Shown here: in pieces, positions 1-9,443 of the stretch
How the letters are laid out: each line of letters begins with the position of its first letter
Numbering within the stretch: the stretch's first letter is position 1
Source: Prevotella illustrans
Lineage (GTDB): Bacteria; Bacteroidota; Bacteroidia; Bacteroidales; Bacteroidaceae
Length of the DNA stretch: 38,691 bases
NCBI RefSeq assembly: GCF_017426725.1
Contig: NZ_JAERMS010000030.1
Span: forward strand, 1 to 38,691
Reading direction: 5' to 3'
The notes under the pieces: generated by a model
What the model was told of the DNA's origin: nothing
What the model saw: only the letters and a program-made list of their open reading frames with translations
Databases searched by the model: none
Program-made: the position numbers and the translations under genes

Positions 1-173
1 ATTTGATGCAACTTTGTATGCGTTTTCACAAAAATTATTTAGGACACTATTGGATATACACTTAAAATATTTTAAATAATATATTTTATTTTCGTGAATC
101 ATTAATATATTGTGTAATATTATGTAATTTTGTGTACATCTTAATGGAGCTTCCATAAATCACATTGAATTTT

Positions 174-1505
174 ATGTTTGAGAATCTTAGCGACAGACTT
201 GAAAGGTCGTTTAAAATACTGAAAGGTGAAGGTAAGATTACAGAAATTAATGTTGCCGAGACCTTAAAGGACGTGCGCCGTGCATTATTGGATGCCGACG
301 TGAATTATAAAGTAGCCAAAAGCTTTACCGATAACGTAAAGCAGAAAGCGTTGGGCATGAACGTGCTCACGGCTGTAAAGCCTGGCCAATTGATGGTGAA
401 GATCGTTCATGATGAATTGGCCCAACTAATGGGTGGCGAAGAAGCTCCTTTGCATCTGGATGGTCGTTTGTCCATCATTCTCATGAGTGGTCTTCAAGGT
501 TCCGGTAAAACCACTTTTAGCGGTAAACTTGCAAATCTGCTAAAGAAGAAAAAGAATAAGAATCCTTTACTGGTGGCTTGTGACGTGTATCGTCCGGCAG
601 CTATTGAACAGCTGAAAGTTGTTGGAGAACAGGTAGGTGTCGAGGTTTATTCCGAACCGGAGAACAAGAATGTCGTAGAGATAGCCAACCACGCTATCCA
701 ACAGGCTAAAGCCAAAGGCAATGATGTGATTATTGTCGATACGGCAGGGCGATTGGCTGTGGATGAAGAGATGATGGCAGAGATTTCGAATCTCAAGAAT
801 GCCATCCGGCCCGATGAGACTTTATTTGTTGTCGACTCAATGACGGGTCAGGATGCCGTCAATACAGCTAAGGTATTTAATGACCGTTTGGATTTTGATG
901 GTGTTGTTCTGACAAAGCTCGACGGTGATACCCGTGGTGGTGCGGCTTTAAGTGTTCGTACGGTTGTTACGAAACCTATCAAGTTTATTGGTACGGGCGA
1001 AAAGATGGAAGCCATTGACGTGTTCCATCCGGAGCGTATGGCCGACCGTATCTTGGGTATGGGTGACGTTGTATCATTGGTAGAACGTGCGCAGGAGCAG
1101 TTCGACGAGGAAGAAGCTCGTAAGCTCCAAAAGAAGATTCAGAAGAATAAATTCGACTTCAATGATTTCCTGAATCAGATACAGCAAATCAAGAAGATGG
1201 GTAATCTGAAAGATTTGGCAAGTATGATTCCAGGTGTAGGAAAGGCGATAAAGGATGTTGATATTGATGACAATGCCTTTAAGGGTATTGAAGCAATGAT
1301 CCAAAGCATGACTCCAAAAGAGCGTACGAACCCAGAAGTATTGAATACGAGCCGTCGTCAGCGTATTGCCAAGGGATCCGGTACTAATATTCAGGAGGTA
1401 AACCGTCTGATTAAACAGTTTGATCAGACCCGCAAGATGATGAAGATGGTCACGGGTAACGGTATGGCTAACATGATGCGGCAAATGAAAGGAATGCAAA
1501 GATGA
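174..1505 (+). CDS. ffh: Signal recognition particle protein Ffh (SRP54)
   Basis: GTPase subunit of the signal recognition particle. It binds 4.5S RNA and signal sequences of nascent membrane proteins and delivers ribosomes to FtsY at the inner membrane. Visible parts are the N-terminal helical bundle, the P-loop GLQGSGKT (about residues 106-113), DTAGR (about 189-193), [10 protein letters not shown] (about 247-256), and a C-terminal M domain with the [10 protein letters not shown] helix and a methionine-rich tail ending [10 protein letters not shown]. Length of 443 aa is normal for the family. I chose ATG 174 over the in-frame TTG at 165 because the family begins with [13 protein letters not shown] sequence. 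The stop overlaps the folD start (ATGA), so the two are translationally coupled. TAATTTTG at 125-132 is a possible -7 box, with no clear -33. Identification is firm. Confidence 0.97.
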   Translation: MFENLSDRLERSFKILKGEGKITEINVAETLKDVRRALLDADVNYKVAKSFTDNVKQKALGMNVLTAVKPGQLMVKIVHDELAQLMGGEEAPLHLDGRLSIILMSGLQGSGKTTFSGKLANLLKKKKNKNPLLVACDVYRPAAIEQLKVVGEQVGVEVYSEPENKNVVEIANHAIQQAKAKGNDVIIVDTAGRLAVDEEMMAEISNLKNAIRPDETLFVVDSMTGQDAVNTAKVFNDRLDFDGVVLTKLDGDTRGGAALSVRTVVTKPIKFIGTGEKMEAIDVFHPERMADRILGMGDVVSLVERAQEQFDEEEARKLQKKIQKNKFDFNDFLNQIQQIKKMGNLKDLASMIPGVGKAIKDVDIDDNAFKGIEAMIQSMTPKERTNPEVLNTSRRQRIAKGSGTNIQEVNRLIKQFDQTRKMMKMVTGNGMANMMRQMKGMQR

Positions 1506-2380
1506 CATTAATTGACGGTAAAGCAACTGCCGCAACCATTAAGGCACAAATAGCGGAAGAAGTGAAGGAGATGGTTGCTAAGGGAGGGAAACAACCCCAT
1601 TTGGCAGCTATTCTCGTAGGCCATGATGGCGGAAGCGAGACTTATGTAAAGAATAAGGTGATCGCTTGTGAACAATGTGGCTTCAAGTCAACCCTGATTC
1701 GCTACGAAGACGACATTACGGAAGAAGCGTTATTGGCTTGCGTCGACAAACTGAACCATGATGAGGATGTAGATGGCTTTATCGTACAACTGCCTTTGCC
1801 CAAACATATCGACGAGCAAAAGATTATCATGGCGATTGACTACAAGAAAGATGTGGATGGTTTTCATCCCATTAATGTCGGTAGAATGGCAATCGGTCTG
1901 CCATGTTTCATCAGTGCCACTCCTTTAGGAATCCTGACCCTCTTACAGCACTATGGAATTCAGACTTCCGGAAAGAAGTGTGTCGTTTTGGGACGAAGTA
2001 ATATCGTTGGCAAACCCATGGCCCAGCTGATGATGCAAAAGCAATATGGCGACGCCACGGTGGCCGTTTGCCATAGCCATTCGGCCGATTTGAAGAAAGA
2101 ATGCCGCGAAGCTGATATTATCATTGCAGCGATTGGCTGTCCAAATTTTGTAACGGCCGATATGGTTAAAAACGGCGCGGTCATTATAGACGTGGGTACA
2201 ACAAGAGTTTCTGACGCAACACGAAAGAGTGGTTTCAGGCTCAGTGGCGACGTCGATTTCGAGAAGGTTGCGCCTAAATGCAGCTATATAACCCCGGTTC
2301 CCGGCGGAGTTGGCCCTATGACAATCTGCTCTTTGATGAAGAATACATTGGCTGCAGGAAAGAAAGAATACTATCAATAG
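1502..2380 (+). CDS. folD: Bifunctional methylenetetrahydrofolate dehydrogenase/cyclohydrolase FolD
   Basis: Cytosolic enzyme of one-carbon metabolism that interconverts 5,10-methylene-THF and 10-formyl-THF using NADP+. Visible motifs are ETYVKNK near residue 50 (substrate and catalytic lysine region), [14 protein letters not shown] near 95-108, an ATPLGI segment near 140, the Rossmann signature [13 protein letters not shown] near 163-175, and the C-terminal GDVDFEKV...[11 protein letters not shown]. At 292 aa it is full length. It overlaps ffh by 4 bp, so it is expected to share that gene's promoter. A hairpin with a T-run follows at 2443-2476. Identification is firm. Confidence 0.97.
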   Translation: MTLIDGKATAATIKAQIAEEVKEMVAKGGKQPHLAAILVGHDGGSETYVKNKVIACEQCGFKSTLIRYEDDITEEALLACVDKLNHDEDVDGFIVQLPLPKHIDEQKIIMAIDYKKDVDGFHPINVGRMAIGLPCFISATPLGILTLLQHYGIQTSGKKCVVLGRSNIVGKPMAQLMMQKQYGDATVAVCHSHSADLKKECREADIIIAAIGCPNFVTADMVKNGAVIIDVGTTRVSDATRKSGFRLSGDVDFEKVAPKCSYITPVPGGVGPMTICSLMKNTLAAGKKEYYQ

Positions 2381-2442
2381 CATAATAATAATATATTAAG
2401 ATTATTACAATACTTGATTTTTTTATAACTCTCTAATTTTGG

Positions 2443-2476
2443 GGCAGGTTCGCAGTGATGCGGGGCTGCTTTTTTA
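2443..2476 (+). terminator. Intrinsic terminator after ffh-folD
   Basis: A GCAG...CTGC outer stem and a CGCA-GTGA-TGCG inner stem, joined by G-T pairs, are followed directly by six to seven Ts. It lies 63 bp after the folD stop. No gene is seen between it and the promoter at 2618; the 2381-2774 gap otherwise holds only AT-rich DNA. Confidence 0.7.
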
Positions 2477-2617
2477 TTAGATGAAAAACCACCTCGCATT
2501 TGTATTTTGATTGTTCAACTGATCCCATTTGTCGCCCTCATGCTCAAGGCTTTTAGGTACTTATTTAAGTTATGTTATCGGAAAAAGTATTATTTAACAC
2601 GTTTTTTGTAATATATT

Positions 2618-2649
2618 TTTGGTATTTCCAGGATTATTTAATTACTTTG
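2618..2649 (+). promoter_or_regulatory. Bacteroidetes-type promoter of the OmpA-like gene
   Basis: TTTG at 2618-2621 and TTACTTTG at 2642-2649 are 20 bp apart, one base off the TAnnTTTG consensus. Transcription would start near 2656, giving an untranslated leader of roughly 120 nt. Confidence 0.6.
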
Positions 2650-2774
2650 CAGCGCTTTATAGAAAAATCATGATCAGCAAAAATATGATTTTGATTAAAT
2701 AGAAGCATATTTATATTCGTATTATTATATAATAAGGATCATTTTTAGTAATTTATTAAAAGTATTAGAGAGAC

Positions 2775-3896
2775 ATGAAAAAGTTAATGTTATTTGCAGC
2801 TATTGCAACAATGACAGTTTCAGCTTCCGCTCAAACTGTTACGGAGAGTAAGACATTTGACAATGTTTATTTAGGTATTAATGGTGGTCTGGCCACAAAG
2901 ACAACTGACCATGCGTGGATGAAAGGCCTTAATCCTAACTTTGGTATCCGCTTGGGACGTTATCTTACCCCTGTATTTGGTTTGGCAGTAGAGAGCAATG
3001 CCTATTTTTCAAACAAGCCATGGGCTTCAACAGGCACAGCCATTCGTGCGCTGAACACCAATCTTTTGGGTACCGTAAACTTTTCAAACTGGTTTGGTGG
3101 CTACAAGAGTGAGCCACGTGTATTTGAAGTTAGTACGGTAACCGGTATCGGTTGGGCTCATGTATTTACCAATGACAAGAACTTTGAAAGGGTTAATCGC
3201 AATCGCATGACTTCTAAAGTCGGTCTTGATTTCGCTTTCAATTTCGGTTCTGCCAAGCAATGGCAATTCTATGTAGAACCTTCTATGAACTGGGCGTTCT
3301 TAGGCAAGGCTTCTACCGTTACTGTCAACGGGCAAGAAATCACAACCCCAACTTATGGTTATAAGACTTCTACTCACGAAGGCCAACCTGCCTTTAATAT
3401 CAACAACTCTTTCTTCCAAGTAAATGCAGGCATTGTTTACAAGTTCAAGAACTCTAACGCCACGCATAACTTTACAATTACCGAACGTCGTAATCAGGCA
3501 GAAGTTGATGCTTTAAACGATCAGATTAACAAACTTCGCAATGAGTTGGCTCAGAAGCCTAAAGAGGTTGTAAAAGAAGTGATAAAGATCAAGGAATCCG
3601 CGCCACAGATTGTGAAGGTTGAAAATCTTGTTTTCGTAACATTTGCCCAAGGTAAGTCAGAATTAACAAGAGAAGCTAAGAAAGCTCTTAAGAGTATTGA
3701 CGCGGCTAAGCATGTTCAGGTTGTAGGAACGGCATCTCCCGAAGGCTCGAAAGAAATCAACGACAAGCTTTCTCAGGCTCGTGCTGATGTTGTAGCCAAG
3801 TATCTGCAGGATAGAGGTGTAATCGTTGACGAGGCAACAGGTAAGGGTGTTCAGGGTAATACATCTAACCGCCTTGCGGTCGTTTACGTTAAGTAA
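2775..3896 (+). CDS. OmpA-family outer membrane protein
   Basis: Exported outer-membrane protein of 373 aa. A signal peptide (MKKLMLFAAIATMTVSASAQ) is followed by a beta-barrel-like region of about 200 residues, a coiled-coil stretch (near 240-270: RNQAEVDALNDQINKLRNEL) and a charged KEVVKEVIKIKE linker. The C-terminal OmpA domain (about 285-370) has a peptidoglycan-binding region around ASPEGSKEINDKLSQARADVVAKYL. The inferred role is to anchor the outer membrane to peptidoglycan and support envelope integrity. It is transcribed alone from the promoter at 2618 and ends at a bidirectional terminator. The barrel part is not assigned to a named porin. Confidence 0.88.
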   Translation: MKKLMLFAAIATMTVSASAQTVTESKTFDNVYLGINGGLATKTTDHAWMKGLNPNFGIRLGRYLTPVFGLAVESNAYFSNKPWASTGTAIRALNTNLLGTVNFSNWFGGYKSEPRVFEVSTVTGIGWAHVFTNDKNFERVNRNRMTSKVGLDFAFNFGSAKQWQFYVEPSMNWAFLGKASTVTVNGQEITTPTYGYKTSTHEGQPAFNINNSFFQVNAGIVYKFKNSNATHNFTITERRNQAEVDALNDQINKLRNELAQKPKEVVKEVIKIKESAPQIVKVENLVFVTFAQGKSELTREAKKALKSIDAAKHVQVVGTASPEGSKEINDKLSQARADVVAKYLQDRGVIVDEATGKGVQGNTSNRLAVVYVK

Positions 3897-3938
3897 TCCG
3901 ATTTCCTAAGAAGGTTTTGCGAATTACCATTCAAATAA

Positions 3939-3972
3939 AAAAAATCCCGGTGCCAACGCACCGGGATTTTTT
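3939..3972. terminator. Bidirectional terminator between ompA-like gene and DASS transporter
   Basis: A perfect 15-bp inverted repeat (AAAAAATCCCGGTGC / its complement) with a CAAC loop. The A-run on one side and T-run on the other let it serve both converging genes. Confidence 0.9.
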
Positions 3973-3994
3973 ATGTCATATAATTTGTCGGTTC

Positions 3995-5461
3995 TTAGAA
4001 GATACCTAATTTTCCAAACACGATCAGCAGGCCGTAACCCAAAATCAAACCAATAATACCAACGGTTACCCCCACTTTTGCCATATCTTTCTGGTCAATA
4101 AGTCCCGTAGAATAGGCGATGGCATTCGGCGGCGTTGAGATGGGCAGTGACATGGCGCAACTTGCGGCGACGGCAATACCGATTAATACGGTAGGCGTTC
4201 CGCCGATCATACCCAATTTGTCTCCCATACCAACGCAAACAACTGTCAAAATGGGAATCAGAAGGGCTGCCGTAGCCGTGTTTGAGATAAAGTTACTCAA
4301 CGCGAAGCAAACCAAACCGCTGATGACCAAGATAACGATAGGATTGAACTCGCCGAACGGAATGCTGTTGACGGCATTAGCTGCCAAGCCTGTCTGGTTC
4401 ATGGCGTTACCCAAGGCAAAGCCACCGGCCACCATCCAGATGACGGCCCAGTCGATATCCTGCAGATCCCTCGACGTGATGACGCCCGTAAAAGCAAATA
4501 CGGCAATCGGCAACATGGCCACCGTATTGGCGTTAATGCCCAGTTTCTTGCCGAATACCCAGAGGATAATGGTCAGAATAAACGTTACGGCAACGACGAT
4601 GGTACGCCAGTTATGAGAAACTTCACCTTCGATCTGAAGTTCGATGGTCTTTTGGCTGAATGGGAAGAACTTGATCAAAAGCCGCCAGGCAATGATCAAA
4701 AGAATGATTACCATCGGTGCCATAATCATCATCCACTGGCCGAAACTGATTCCCATATTCATGCCGGCAGGGTCGTTGAGCACTTTATAGGCAAAGGCAT
4801 TGGGTGGCGTTCCGATGGGAGTTCCCATGCCGCCGAGGTTGGCGCCGATGGGAATGGCCATCGTCAGGGCAATACGACCTTTTCCATTGGCGGGCAGCGC
4901 CTTGAACACAGGCGTCAGGAAAGTCAACATCATCGCTGCGGTAGCCGTGTTGGAAATAAACATCGAGAAAACGCCTGTAATGATGAGGAAGCCCAAAAGC
5001 ACATTCTCGCTTTTCTTACCAAAGGGAGCCATCAGCGTCTTGGCCATCATGACGTCGAGACCGCTCTTCGTCGCCGCGATCGCCAGCACAAAACCACCGA
5101 GGAAAAGGATGATAGTAGGATCGGCGAAGCATGACATGACGCCTTGATAATCGAGCAATTCTCCGTATTCCCCCTCTGCGCCTTGCAGGAAATTAAATGC
5201 GGAATCGGATACGCAGAAGAGGAGAACGAAGATGATGACGATGGAGGTGGCCCAAGACGGAATCGCTTCCGTCAACCAAAGGAGAACGGCCATGACAAAG
5301 ATGGCGATGACACGTTGCTGGACTACGGTGAGCCCATCTATCCCAAAACAGATAATGGGCAAATTCCAGACAATCAGGGTGATGAGTGCCGTGACGGCAA
5401 ACATCAGTGCTTTGCGCTTGTTGAAGTCACCGGAAAGCACTTTGTGAATTGTTTCTTGCAT
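3995..5461 (-). CDS. SLC13/DASS-family Na+-coupled anion symporter
   Basis: Inner-membrane transporter of 488 aa with about 11-12 hydrophobic segments. The two family signature repeats are visible: FISNTATAAMMLTFLTPV in the N-terminal half with downstream GTPIGTPPNA, and NFISNTATAALLIPIL in the C-terminal half with LPISTPPNA. These Ser-Asn-Thr motifs form the sodium and substrate sites in the divalent anion:Na+ symporter family. Substrates in the family are di- and tricarboxylates (such as succinate) or sulfate; the sequence alone does not separate them. It is monocistronic, with its own promoter at 5551-5580, and converges with the OmpA-like gene. Confidence 0.92.
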   Translation of the reverse strand: MQETIHKVLSGDFNKRKALMFAVTALITLIVWNLPIICFGIDGLTVVQQRVIAIFVMAVLLWLTEAIPSWATSIVIIFVLLFCVSDSAFNFLQGAEGEYGELLDYQGVMSCFADPTIILFLGGFVLAIAATKSGLDVMMAKTLMAPFGKKSENVLLGFLIITGVFSMFISNTATAAMMLTFLTPVFKALPANGKGRIALTMAIPIGANLGGMGTPIGTPPNAFAYKVLNDPAGMNMGISFGQWMMIMAPMVIILLIIAWRLLIKFFPFSQKTIELQIEGEVSHNWRTIVVAVTFILTIILWVFGKKLGINANTVAMLPIAVFAFTGVITSRDLQDIDWAVIWMVAGGFALGNAMNQTGLAANAVNSIPFGEFNPIVILVISGLVCFALSNFISNTATAALLIPILTVVCVGMGDKLGMIGGTPTVLIGIAVAASCAMSLPISTPPNAIAYSTGLIDQKDMAKVGVTVGIIGLILGYGLLIVFGKLGIF

Positions 5462-5550
5462 GTTTCTATACTTTTTAAAATAATGTTTTTAATGGAATAT
5501 CAGGATAGCTTCCGTAAGAAAAGCTATTGAAATGGTATTATATTGTATGA

Positions 5551-5580
5551 CAAAGGTAGTATATTCCCATTATATACAAA
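5551..5580 (-). promoter_or_regulatory. Promoter of the DASS transporter gene
   Basis: On the minus strand, TTTG (5577-5580) and TACCTTTG (5551-5558) are 18 bp apart. This closely matches the Bacteroidetes promoter consensus and lies about 90 bp upstream of the start codon. Confidence 0.75.
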
Positions 5581-5675
5581 AGAAAGAATCGTATATTTTT
5601 CCCCGAAAATCATCGTTGGGAACGAAAAACGTTCGACGTTTTCATCAAAAATCGTCGTTGAGAGCAAAAAAACGG

Positions 5676-6109
5676 GGTCAGTAGAAAATTAATGGGGACA
5701 GGTTTACAAGTATCAATGATATCTACCGCATCCTGAATTATCTTTACATATACCATCAAAAAAGTGGCATTATTTGGAAAAAGAAAAGACTTGGACGAAA
5801 ATAAGCGATTTTTGCGCGACTTTATAAACCGCTGATTATCAACATATTGTATTTTTATGGGCGTTTCTCCTTTGCTTTTTTACCTTTAATAGCTATGCTT
5901 TTAGGCCGTAATCGCGGCCCTTTCATCGGCTAAAAGCTATGCTTTGACCGTGTAATCGCTACGCTTTGAGCCGATAAAAGGACAGCTTTGGGCATAAAAG
6001 GGTATCAAAATCGGCAAAGCGAAGGACTTTTTCGGCGTGCCGGCAGCCGGATGAAGCGTTGTGGAAGTGTTAAAATCAGGTAGTTTTTTCTGACAAAAAT
6101 CACGGATAC
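5676..6109 (+). repeat. Dispersed intergenic repeat, copy A (contains 22-bp modular array)
   Basis: About 434 bp of non-coding DNA that aligns end to end with the reverse complement of 25281-25716. Recognisable shared blocks are CAGTAGAAAATTA.TGGGGACA at the outer end, CTGAATTATCTTTACATATA, AAAAGAAAAGACTTGG, and TAAAATCAGGTAGTTTTTTC at the inner end. I estimate identity above 80 percent. The centre (5893-6002) is five units of exactly 22 bp, each beginning with a CTATGCTTT-like half-palindrome. There is no coding potential or transposase. The 5581-5675 segment before it holds only short imperfect direct repeats. Confidence 0.85.
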
Positions 6110-6141
6110 TTCACGATTTTAGGAAAAAAGTCGTGTTTTCA

Positions 6142-6172
6142 TTGGTTTTCATTTTGGAAAGTCGTAACTTCG
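6142..6172 (+). promoter_or_regulatory. Promoter of the cobalamin uptake operon
   Basis: TTGG at 6142-6145 and TAACTTCG at 6165-6172 are 19 bp apart, placing the transcription start just at the 5' edge of the riboswitch. Confidence 0.55.
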
Positions 6173-6174
6173 CA

Positions 6175-6285
6175 ATCACGGTTGGTTCATGCCATTGATT
6201 AAAAAGGGAAACATGTGAGAGTCACGCACGGTCCCGCTGCTGCCAATCGAATTTCCATGTTTTCCGGTCTCGAGGAGAGCCAAGA
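6175..6285 (+). promoter_or_regulatory. Cobalamin riboswitch
   Basis: The conserved core is readable: AAAAAGGGAA, then GTGAGAGTC, then GCACGGTCCCGCTGCTG (B12-box region, about 6205-6243), and a closing GAGGAGAGCCAAGATAT segment at 6271-6286. This matches the adenosylcobalamin/cobalamin aptamer pattern GGGAA...GTGAnAnTC..CnCnGnCCCGC..CTG. It sits directly before a btuB-like gene. In this family, ligand binding shuts expression down, here probably by masking the start region, since no terminator separates it from the gene. Confidence 0.88.
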
Positions 6286-6300
6286 TATGTTTTTCTTTCT

Positions 6301-8262
6301 ATGTCATTACCTGCATTATTCGTCTGCGGAGCTTTGGCTTTGCCTGTCGACACCGGCAAAACACATCAGCTGGACGGCGTCGTCATCGAGCGTCATCGCG
6401 TTGCCGAAAGCGTAGCGAGCGGCAATGCCACGCGGCTGCTCGACCGCGAAAGCTTTCAGAGATTAGGGATCGCTGATTTTGCCGACGCCATACATCGGCT
6501 GCCCGGCGTCAATCTGAAAGACTATGGCGGTGCGGGAGGCATGAAAACCGTAAGCGTCAGAGGCTTCGGAGCGCAGCATACCGGCGTGAGCTATGACGGC
6601 ATCATGCTTGGCGACGGGCAAAGCGGACAGATCGATCTGTCGCGCTACTCGTTGACCAACCTGAAAGATATCTCCCTTTCGGTGGGTGACGGCAGCGACA
6701 TCTTTGTTCCGGCACGCTACGGAAGCAGAGTGGCTATGTTGAATATCAACACTTTGCAGCTATCAGAATCCCTTCAAACGACCGCGCTCCGGGCCGAACT
6801 TAAAACCGGGAGCTTCGGCTACGTCAGCCCATTCGTCAGCTGGCAACACCGTTTCACCCCACACTTCTTCCTTTCCACCACCCTCGAATACCTGCATGCG
6901 GACAACCATTACCCCTATACCATCCGAAACGGCACCGAAACCGTGAGCGACCGACGCGCCAACAGCCGCATGAACAGCGGTCACGGCGAGGTGAACTTCA
7001 TGCTGAAAACCGACAGCCACCGGTTGAACGGCAAGTTCTATTATTACGACAACGACCGTCTGCTGCCCGGTATCGTCAGATATTATACCAATTTGAATCG
7101 CGAACGCCTGCACGAGCGCAATGCCTTCGGCCAGCTCACCTACCAATATATCGTGAACAGGCTGTGGCGGCTGAAGTGGAACGCCAAGGCAGATTGGGCC
7201 GAAAGCAGTTACGTCGACGGCAACTATCCCGACGACGTGAACGACGCCCGCTACCGGCAACGCGAATATTATGCCAACATGTGCGTGTTGTGGCACCCTT
7301 CGGCATGGCTGGCTGCCGACTATTCCGTCGACTTCAGCCATGCCAATCTCAACAGCAGCAAGAATCTTTACGGCCGGCCTTATCGCAATTCGTGGTTGCA
7401 GACCCTGGCCCTTCGCTACCGGCGCGACCGCCTGATGGCCGTCGGTCGCCTGATGTATTCGCTCTATCTCAACGGCAATAAGCGAGCGGAAGCCTCCGCC
7501 GACATGAAGCGGCTGTCTCCTTCGTTTTCGTTGTCGTATCGGCTGCTGCCCGATGAGCTTCTTTTCATCCGCCTGGCTTATAAGAACATCTTCCGAGCGC
7601 CCAACTTCAACGAAAGTTATTATGCCCATTACGGCAGCAGAGACCTCAAGCCGGAGTCGACCGACCAGCTTAATCTGGGGCTCACCTACGACAAGACGCT
7701 TCGTCACGGCCACTGTACCTTGACGCTGGACGGCTATCTCAATCACGTGACCGACAAGATTGTCGCCATACCTTATAATATGTTTATATGGCAAAACATC
7801 AACATGGGCAAGGTCGAGATGCTGGGCGTAGACGCTACCGCCCGTTGGGAGCGTCGCCTAAGTAAATGCCACACGCTGACCATGGCCGCGAACTACAGCT
7901 ATCTGCGTGCCGCGAACCGCACCAACAGGCTGTCCGACTACTATGGCCGACAGATAGCCTACACGCCCGAACACTCGGGCAACATGGCCATGGGGTGGCA
8001 AAATCCGTGGGTCAACGTCAGTCTGAATGCCACGGGCGTGAGCCGCGCCTGGGCCACGAACAACCATTACGCGGGCACCGACATGAAAGCCTATACGGAC
8101 GTGGGCGCTACGCTTTACCGCAGTATTACCGTCGGCCGCCACCCTATCACTGCCCGGCTCGACCTGCAGAATCTTTTCAACACGCAATACGAGATTGTAG
8201 CCCACTACCCCATGCCCGGCCGCCGGCTTATGCTGACCCTCACGTGGGACCGGAGCCACTAA
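6301..8262 (+). CDS. btuB: TonB-dependent cobalamin receptor BtuB
   Basis: Outer-membrane vitamin B12 receptor of 653 aa. After the export signal come a short GKTHQLDGVVIERHRVAE TonB-box-like segment, the plug domain (about 40-150: DAIHRLPGVNLKDYGGAGGMKTVSVRGFG, typical of TonB plugs), and a 22-strand-type barrel ending in an aromatic LTLTWDRSH terminus. The cobalamin riboswitch upstream and the BtuG, BtuF and BtuC genes downstream fix the substrate. The start is uncertain: ATG 6301 gives a short signal peptide without basic residues, while a stronger Shine-Dalgarno-like GAGGAG precedes an out-of-frame ATG at 6287. First gene of the operon. Confidence 0.93.
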   Translation: MSLPALFVCGALALPVDTGKTHQLDGVVIERHRVAESVASGNATRLLDRESFQRLGIADFADAIHRLPGVNLKDYGGAGGMKTVSVRGFGAQHTGVSYDGIMLGDGQSGQIDLSRYSLTNLKDISLSVGDGSDIFVPARYGSRVAMLNINTLQLSESLQTTALRAELKTGSFGYVSPFVSWQHRFTPHFFLSTTLEYLHADNHYPYTIRNGTETVSDRRANSRMNSGHGEVNFMLKTDSHRLNGKFYYYDNDRLLPGIVRYYTNLNRERLHERNAFGQLTYQYIVNRLWRLKWNAKADWAESSYVDGNYPDDVNDARYRQREYYANMCVLWHPSAWLAADYSVDFSHANLNSSKNLYGRPYRNSWLQTLALRYRRDRLMAVGRLMYSLYLNGNKRAEASADMKRLSPSFSLSYRLLPDELLFIRLAYKNIFRAPNFNESYYAHYGSRDLKPESTDQLNLGLTYDKTLRHGHCTLTLDGYLNHVTDKIVAIPYNMFIWQNINMGKVEMLGVDATARWERRLSKCHTLTMAANYSYLRAANRTNRLSDYYGRQIAYTPEHSGNMAMGWQNPWVNVSLNATGVSRAWATNNHYAGTDMKAYTDVGATLYRSITVGRHPITARLDLQNLFNTQYEIVAHYPMPGRRLMLTLTWDRSH

Positions 8263-8299
8263 ACGAAAATATTCACAATCCATTAATTTATAAACAAAA

Positions 8300-9424
8300 A
8301 TGAAAAAATTATTCTTTAGATTAACGATGCTGGTGGTCGCAACGGCCCTCTTCACCGCTTGTGACAATGATGACAATCCCATAACGGGCATACAGCTCTA
8401 CAGCGAAGGCGCCTTTATCGTAAATAGCGGTAATATGACTAATAAAATCGACGGTTCGCTGACTTTCGTCGACTACAAGACCAACAAGGCAACACAGAAG
8501 GTTTTCCAGACTGCCAATGGCGTGAGTCTGGGCAATACGCCTAACGACGGCCTCGTTTACGGCAACAAAATTTACGTGGCCGTGGATCAGGAGAACACCG
8601 TGGAGGTGCTCGACAAGACTACTTTCAAGCGGCTGAAGCAAATCAAGACGACTGAACTGCTGGGCACGACCGAAGGAAAGTCGCCCCGTCACGTCGTAGC
8701 CGACAACGGCAAAGTGTATGTCAGCACCTTTGGCGGTGTCGTCGCGGCCATCGATACGGTCGACTTCAAACTTGCGGCCAAGTATAAGGTGGGCAACTAT
8801 CCAGAGGGTATGCTGGTGGTTTCGGGCAACAGCCTGTTCGTAGCCAATTCAAATTATGGCAAGGGCGGCGGCAATATTTCCGTCATCAATCTGGACAACG
8901 GTTCCGTAACTACCAAGGACGTAAAGGGCGTCAACAACCCGCAAGGCTTCTATATCGGCAACGACCGCCGGCTCTATGTGCTCGACTGGGCCACATACGA
9001 CCCCAATACCTGGGCTGCTTTGACCGAAAACAACCTGCGTCGTCTCAACACGGACTTATCGACTTCGGAGAAAGTGGCCGACGCCAACTACGTAGCCGTG
9101 TTCAAAGGCGTCTTCATGATTATCAACGCGCCTTACGGGAAAGAAGCTACCTATTCCATCTATTCTCCGACCGAAAACGCGACGAAAAGCTGGGACTTGA
9201 CCGACAAAGTGGAGTTTCCTTGCGGCGCCAAAATTGATCCGGTACGCGGTAATGTCTTCATCATGTCTTATCACAAGAGCCAGGATGGCAACGGACCTGA
9301 TTACAATGCCGATGGCTACGTGAATCTGTATAAGATTTCCGGGACCAAGACTGCCACTTATAATGTGGGTGTCGGCCCTGTAGCCGTCTTCTTCAATGCC
9401 GGTTTTCGCGTGGTAACGGAGTAA
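8300..9424 (+). CDS. btuG: BtuG-like surface cobalamin-binding lipoprotein
   Basis: A lipoprotein of 374 aa with signal peptide and lipobox LFTAC (Cys21), then an acidic DNDDN stretch as seen in surface-exposed Bacteroidetes lipoproteins. The body is a YncE/DUF5074-type beta-propeller: repeated blades such as GLVYGNKIYVAVDQENTV, HVVADNGKVYVSTFGGVV and MLVVSGNSLFVANSNYG. In Bacteroides, BtuG is a propeller lipoprotein that binds B12 with extreme affinity and caps BtuB at the cell surface. Position immediately after btuB (37 bp gap) supports the same role here. The assignment rests on fold and context. Confidence 0.85.
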   Translation: MKKLFFRLTMLVVATALFTACDNDDNPITGIQLYSEGAFIVNSGNMTNKIDGSLTFVDYKTNKATQKVFQTANGVSLGNTPNDGLVYGNKIYVAVDQENTVEVLDKTTFKRLKQIKTTELLGTTEGKSPRHVVADNGKVYVSTFGGVVAAIDTVDFKLAAKYKVGNYPEGMLVVSGNSLFVANSNYGKGGGNISVINLDNGSVTTKDVKGVNNPQGFYIGNDRRLYVLDWATYDPNTWAALTENNLRRLNTDLSTSEKVADANYVAVFKGVFMIINAPYGKEATYSIYSPTENATKSWDLTDKVEFPCGAKIDPVRGNVFIMSYHKSQDGNGPDYNADGYVNLYKISGTKTATYNVGVGPVAVFFNAGFRVVTE

Positions 9425-9443
9425 TCCCGATTGAAAATCGTTT

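Noticed and set aside
4613..5134. 173-codon plus-strand frame opposite the DASS transporter
   Set aside because: His/Gln/Asp-rich translation with no motif; it is a shadow of the transporter gene.
6215..6415. 66-codon frame overlapping the riboswitch and btuB start
   Set aside because: It encodes the aptamer core, then reads btuB out of frame; only its ATG at 6287 is of interest as a possible alternative btuB start.
7858..8391. Long antisense frames over btuB, btuG and other G+C-rich genes
   Set aside because: They mirror the codon structure of clearly real genes on the other strand and show no family motif of their own.
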